Shown piece after piece: positions 61,415 through 64,000 of a stretch of DNA of 64,000 bases. The translations under genes and the position numbers were made by a program. Each line of letters opens with the position of its first letter. The first letter of the stretch is position 1. The notes under the pieces are model-generated. The model had not been told where the DNA came from, searched no databases, and saw nothing but the letters and a program-made list of their open reading frames with translations. The stretch is from Streptomyces spinosisporus (lineage in GTDB: Bacteria > Actinomycetota > Actinomycetes > Streptomycetales > Streptomycetaceae): the NCBI RefSeq assembly GCF_022698145.1, contig NZ_JALDAX010000001.1:1054001-1118000 (forward strand), in the 5' to 3' direction.

Positions 61415-63748
61415 ATGTCTCACCTTCGCGCCCCGGCCGCACGCGCAGACCGCCGCGAGGGCGGGCGGCACGGACGGCCGGTAGCCCGTCCCGTACCCTC
61501 GCAGCCCGAGGCGCACATACGGCCTCAGCTGATGCGGCTCGCGGTGCTGCCGCCGATCGCGGTGGCCCTGAGCGCGGGCGCGGCCGTCCTGTTCACCGTG
61601 CGCTCCACCGGAGCACGGCCCGGCCTCGCCCTGTGGGGCGTACTGGCCGGCGCCGCGGCCGTCACCCTCGCGGGCATCCTGATCGCCGTCGTGGGCGCCG
61701 ACCGCGCCGCCCGCTCCGTCAGCGACCGGGTCGCTGTCCTGCGCCGCAGCAGCGCCCGCGGCGAGGCCGAACTGCGCGCCCTGGTCAAGGCGTTGCGCCG
61801 CGGCGACGCCCCGCCCCAGCGCACGCCGCGCAGCGGACCGCCCGACGGCGCCGACGACCTCGAACTGCTCGCCGCCGACCTGACCCGTGCGCACGACGGC
61901 GCCGTCACCGCCGTCGTACAGGCCGCCCAGCTCTCCAGCCATGCGGGCAGCGAGCAGAAGCTCGAGGTCTTCGTCAACCTCGCCCGGCGGCTGCAGTCCC
62001 TGGTGCACCGGGAGATCTCGATCCTGGACGAGCTGGAGAACGAGATGGAGGACCCCGATCTGCTCAAGGGCCTCTTCCACGTCGACCATCTCGCCACCCG
62101 CATCCGCCGGCACGCCGAGAACCTCGCCGTGCTCGGCGGCGCCGTCTCGCGCCGGCAGTGGAGCCATCCCGTCTCCATGACCGAGGTGCTGCGCTCCGCC
62201 ATCGCCGAGGTCGAGCAGTACTCCCGGGTCAAGCTCGTGCCGCCCGTCGACGGCACCCTGCGCGGCCACGCCGTCGCCGACGTCATCCACCTGCTGGCCG
62301 AACTCGTCGAGAACGCCACGGTGTTCTCCGCCCCGCACACCCAGGTCCTGCTGCGCGCCAACCTCGTCACCTCCGGCCTCGCCGTCGAGGTGGAGGACCG
62401 CGGCCTCGGCATGCCGGTCGGTGAGCAGAAGAAGATGAACGCCCTGCTCGCCGACCCCGACCAGGTCAATGTCGCCAGCCTGCTCGCGGACGGCCGTATC
62501 GGCCTGTTCGTCGTCTCGCAGCTCGCCCGCCGCCACGGCATCAACGTCCGGCTGCAGACCAACATCTACGGCGGGGTGCAGGCTGTCCTCATCGTACCGC
62601 AGGGCCTGCTGGGCTCGGCACCGGGGGTTCCCGGGAGCGCCGGGCAGGTGCAGGGGGCCGTGGGGTCCACGGGTACGGCAGGGGCGAGCGGGGTGGCCGG
62701 TACGGCAGGGGCAGCGGGTGCGGCAGGAGTGGCGGGTCTCGGCGCGCTGCCGCGGTCCGCGCAGCCGTCGGCGCCGCTCGTACCGCCCGCCCCCGGGCCC
62801 GAGACGGGCGCGCGGCGCATCGTGCCCGAGCCGCGCGCGCCGCGCGGGATCCAGCCGCAGGAGGGTGCGCGGCATGCGTCCGGGGTGCCGAACTCCGGGG
62901 CGCCGGGCGGTAGTTCGGCGGGCGGTGGTCCCGCGGGTGGCGGTTCGTTGGGCAGCGGCCCAGGGGGCAGCGGTCCGGCGGGCGGCGGTCCCGCCGGTGG
63001 CAGTGCGCTGAACGGTGGCCCGCTGGACGGCGGGCCTCCCGCCCCGCTGCCCGTACGCGGCTCGCACGAGGGGCGGTCCAACCCGGCCGAGGCGCTGCCC
63101 GGCATCCGGCCCGACGAGCGCGCCCGCGTCGCGGAGAACACGGCCGCCGCGCCCGCCCCCCGCACCGGAACGATCCGCGGCACCATGGGCAAGCCCCAAC
63201 TGCCGCGCCGCCGCGCCCAGGAACACATCGCGCCCCAGCTGCGGGACGGCCCGGCGCCGCGTCAGGACTCCGAGCACCTGGCCGGCCACGACCCGGGACT
63301 GATGGCCGCCTTCCAGCGCGGCATCGGCCTGGCCGAGGCCCAGCAGAACGTGGACTCCGAGCACACGGGGGCGGCCCACACCCAGCCGGACCACATCACG
63401 GGGTCCGCACACAGGGAGCCGGCGGCGGAGTCCGGCGAGCGGGCGACCCGCATCCCACTGCACCCGCTGCTCGACCCGGCCCGTACCGAGACCACTCCCA
63501 CCTTCCCGGCCTCACCGCTGGACGCCCGCCACACGGACGTAGGCCCCACGACCAAGCCGCACCCCATGGACGTGAGCCCCATGGACGTGAGCCCCATGGA
63601 CGTGAGCCCCATGGACGTGAGCCCCATGGATGTGGGCCACATGGACGTGACCCCCATGGACCCGGCGCACATAGCCGAGGCGCGCCCCGCGTCCGCGCGC
63701 GGCATCGACCACCCCACCCGGCACGACGGGAGCGCGCCGGCCGGATGA
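61415..63748 (+). CDS. Conservon sensor ATPase/histidine-kinase-like protein (second cvn, CvnA type)
   Basis: A 777-residue sensor opening a second conservon. Two hydrophobic segments around residues 40-95 (LAVLPPIAVALSAGAAVLF; LALWGVLAGAAAVTLAGILIAVVG) form the membrane part, followed by a helical dimerisation region and a HATPase_c domain with the N box ELVENATVFSAPH and DRGLGM. The second half, over 350 residues, is disordered Gly/Ala/Pro/Ser-rich sequence, much longer than in the first conservon, and ends in seven 5-residue repeats of the PMDVS type. The ATG at 61415 has GAGGA 7 bases upstream. Confidence 0.88.
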   Translation: MSHLRAPAARADRREGGRHGRPVARPVPSQPEAHIRPQLMRLAVLPPIAVALSAGAAVLFTVRSTGARPGLALWGVLAGAAAVTLAGILIAVVGADRAARSVSDRVAVLRRSSARGEAELRALVKALRRGDAPPQRTPRSGPPDGADDLELLAADLTRAHDGAVTAVVQAAQLSSHAGSEQKLEVFVNLARRLQSLVHREISILDELENEMEDPDLLKGLFHVDHLATRIRRHAENLAVLGGAVSRRQWSHPVSMTEVLRSAIAEVEQYSRVKLVPPVDGTLRGHAVADVIHLLAELVENATVFSAPHTQVLLRANLVTSGLAVEVEDRGLGMPVGEQKKMNALLADPDQVNVASLLADGRIGLFVVSQLARRHGINVRLQTNIYGGVQAVLIVPQGLLGSAPGVPGSAGQVQGAVGSTGTAGASGVAGTAGAAGAAGVAGLGALPRSAQPSAPLVPPAPGPETGARRIVPEPRAPRGIQPQEGARHASGVPNSGAPGGSSAGGGPAGGGSLGSGPGGSGPAGGGPAGGSALNGGPLDGGPPAPLPVRGSHEGRSNPAEALPGIRPDERARVAENTAAAPAPRTGTIRGTMGKPQLPRRRAQEHIAPQLRDGPAPRQDSEHLAGHDPGLMAAFQRGIGLAEAQQNVDSEHTGAAHTQPDHITGSAHREPAAESGERATRIPLHPLLDPARTETTPTFPASPLDARHTDVGPTTKPHPMDVSPMDVSPMDVSPMDVSPMDVGHMDVTPMDPAHIAEARPASARGIDHPTRHDGSAPAG
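63563..63667 (+). repeat. Seven 15-bp tandem repeats inside the second sensor gene
   Basis: Seven in-frame units of 15 bases based on CCCATGGACGTGAGC. They encode Pro-Met-Asp-Val-Ser four times, then Pro-Met-Asp-Val-Gly, His-Met-Asp-Val-Thr and Pro-Met-Asp-Pro-Ala. The first four units are near-identical at DNA level, so the array probably varies in copy number by slippage. Confidence 0.95.
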
Positions 63749-63822
63749 CCACCTTGCGTCCCACCCCCGCCTCCACCTCCACCGCTCCCGCAGACCTGCG
63801 TACCCCAAGGAGTCGATCCACC

Positions 63823-64000
63823 ATGGCGAGCGAAGCGCCGACCGGCCATGTATCCGATCTCGACTGGCTGATGAGCGGCCTCGTCCAGCGCGTACCGCAC
63901 ACCACCAGTGCGGTCCTCCTCTCCTGCGACGGGCTCGTGAAGTCGGTCCACGGCCTCGATGCCGACAGCGCCGACCACATGGCCGCGCTGGCCTCCGGCC
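63823..64000 (+). CDS. Conservon roadblock/LC7 protein, second cvn (CvnB type, partial)
   Basis: The gene runs off the window after about 59 codons. The start MASEAPTGHVSDLDWLMSGL and VPHTTSAVLLSCDGLVKS is typical of the single-domain CvnB proteins. An AAGGAG ribosome binding site lies 9 bases before the ATG at 63823. An in-frame ATG at 63745 overlaps the sensor stop (ATGA) and would add 26 residues; the ribosome binding site favours 63823. Confidence 0.88.
   Translation, partial: MASEAPTGHVSDLDWLMSGLVQRVPHTTSAVLLSCDGLVKSVHGLDADSADHMAALASG

Noticed and set aside
63563..63667. Tandem repeats as a CRISPR array
   Set aside because: Units are 15 bases, contiguous without spacers, and in frame inside a gene.
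1..64000. tRNA, rRNA, tmRNA or prophage genes
   Set aside because: I saw no tRNA-like cloverleaf end motifs, no rRNA-like stretch, and no integrase, transposase or phage structural gene in either strand.

Overview
The window is a high-GC actinobacterial chromosome segment with strong third-position G/C codon bias and many GTG starts. It is almost certainly Streptomyces or a close relative: it carries a complete hopanoid operon, two conservons (cvn operons), an LPFR-motif small protein, a DUF6380-like micro-gene and an actinobacterial c-di-AMP riboswitch upstream of a LysM/M23 peptidase. Gene order from idi through the hopanoid genes matches my memory of the Streptomyces coelicolor SCO6745-SCO6769 region; this was not checked against a database. 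I see no tRNA, rRNA, CRISPR array, insertion sequence, prophage or attachment site.

Layout. Positions 1-19.5 kb hold housekeeping and accessory genes: the end of a sugar ABC permease, an SDR oxidoreductase, a MerR regulator, an amino acid permease, a macrodomain/PfkB-kinase pair, divergent secreted M1 and S15 peptidases, an ABC-F ATPase, Tex, an SCO6745-family protein, a GlxA-type regulator next to a DJ-1 protein, an enoyl-CoA hydratase, an RsbW-like ATPase and idi. Positions 19.8-28.2 kb hold galE and, divergent from it, a seven-gene cell-envelope polymer cluster: CDP-alcohol phosphotransferase/DUF5941, nucleotidyltransferase, glycerol-1-phosphate dehydrogenase-like enzyme, second CDP-alcohol phosphotransferase, GT2 glycosyltransferase, and a TagG/TagH-type exporter. 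It ends in a perfect 18-bp terminator hairpin.

Positions 28.4-41.4 kb hold the hopanoid operon: hpnC, hpnD, a 46-codon micro-gene, hpnE, a polyprenyl diphosphate synthase, shc, hpnG, hpnH, ispG, dxs and a class III aminotransferase. The genes are tightly coupled (TGATG, ATGA and GTGA junctions). Together they could carry carbon from pyruvate/glyceraldehyde-3-phosphate supply (Dxs, IspG; Idi nearby) through farnesyl diphosphate and squalene to hopene, adenosylhopane, ribosylhopane and an aminobacteriohopanepolyol.

Positions 41.4-53.2 kb are a mixed region: DUF4190 protein, XRE-cupin regulator with a DUF6126-like membrane peptide, tyrosine phosphatase, GH36 alpha-galactosidase, riboswitch-controlled M23 peptidase, SGNH hydrolase, TetR regulator, two small enzyme-like proteins, an ELFV amino acid dehydrogenase and an MBL-fold hydrolase. 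Positions 53.2-59.7 kb hold a minus-strand conservon (sensor ATPase, tandem-roadblock protein, DUF742 protein, GTPase, two cytochromes P450, enoyl-CoA hydratase). After an AraC-type regulator and a VOC protein, a second conservon starts at 61.4 kb on the plus strand and runs off the window end.

The strongest candidates for undescribed biology are the envelope polymer cluster built around an archaeal-type glycerol-1-phosphate dehydrogenase homologue, and the unusual conservon (duplicated roadblock domain, P450 without the ExxR motif, appended crotonase).
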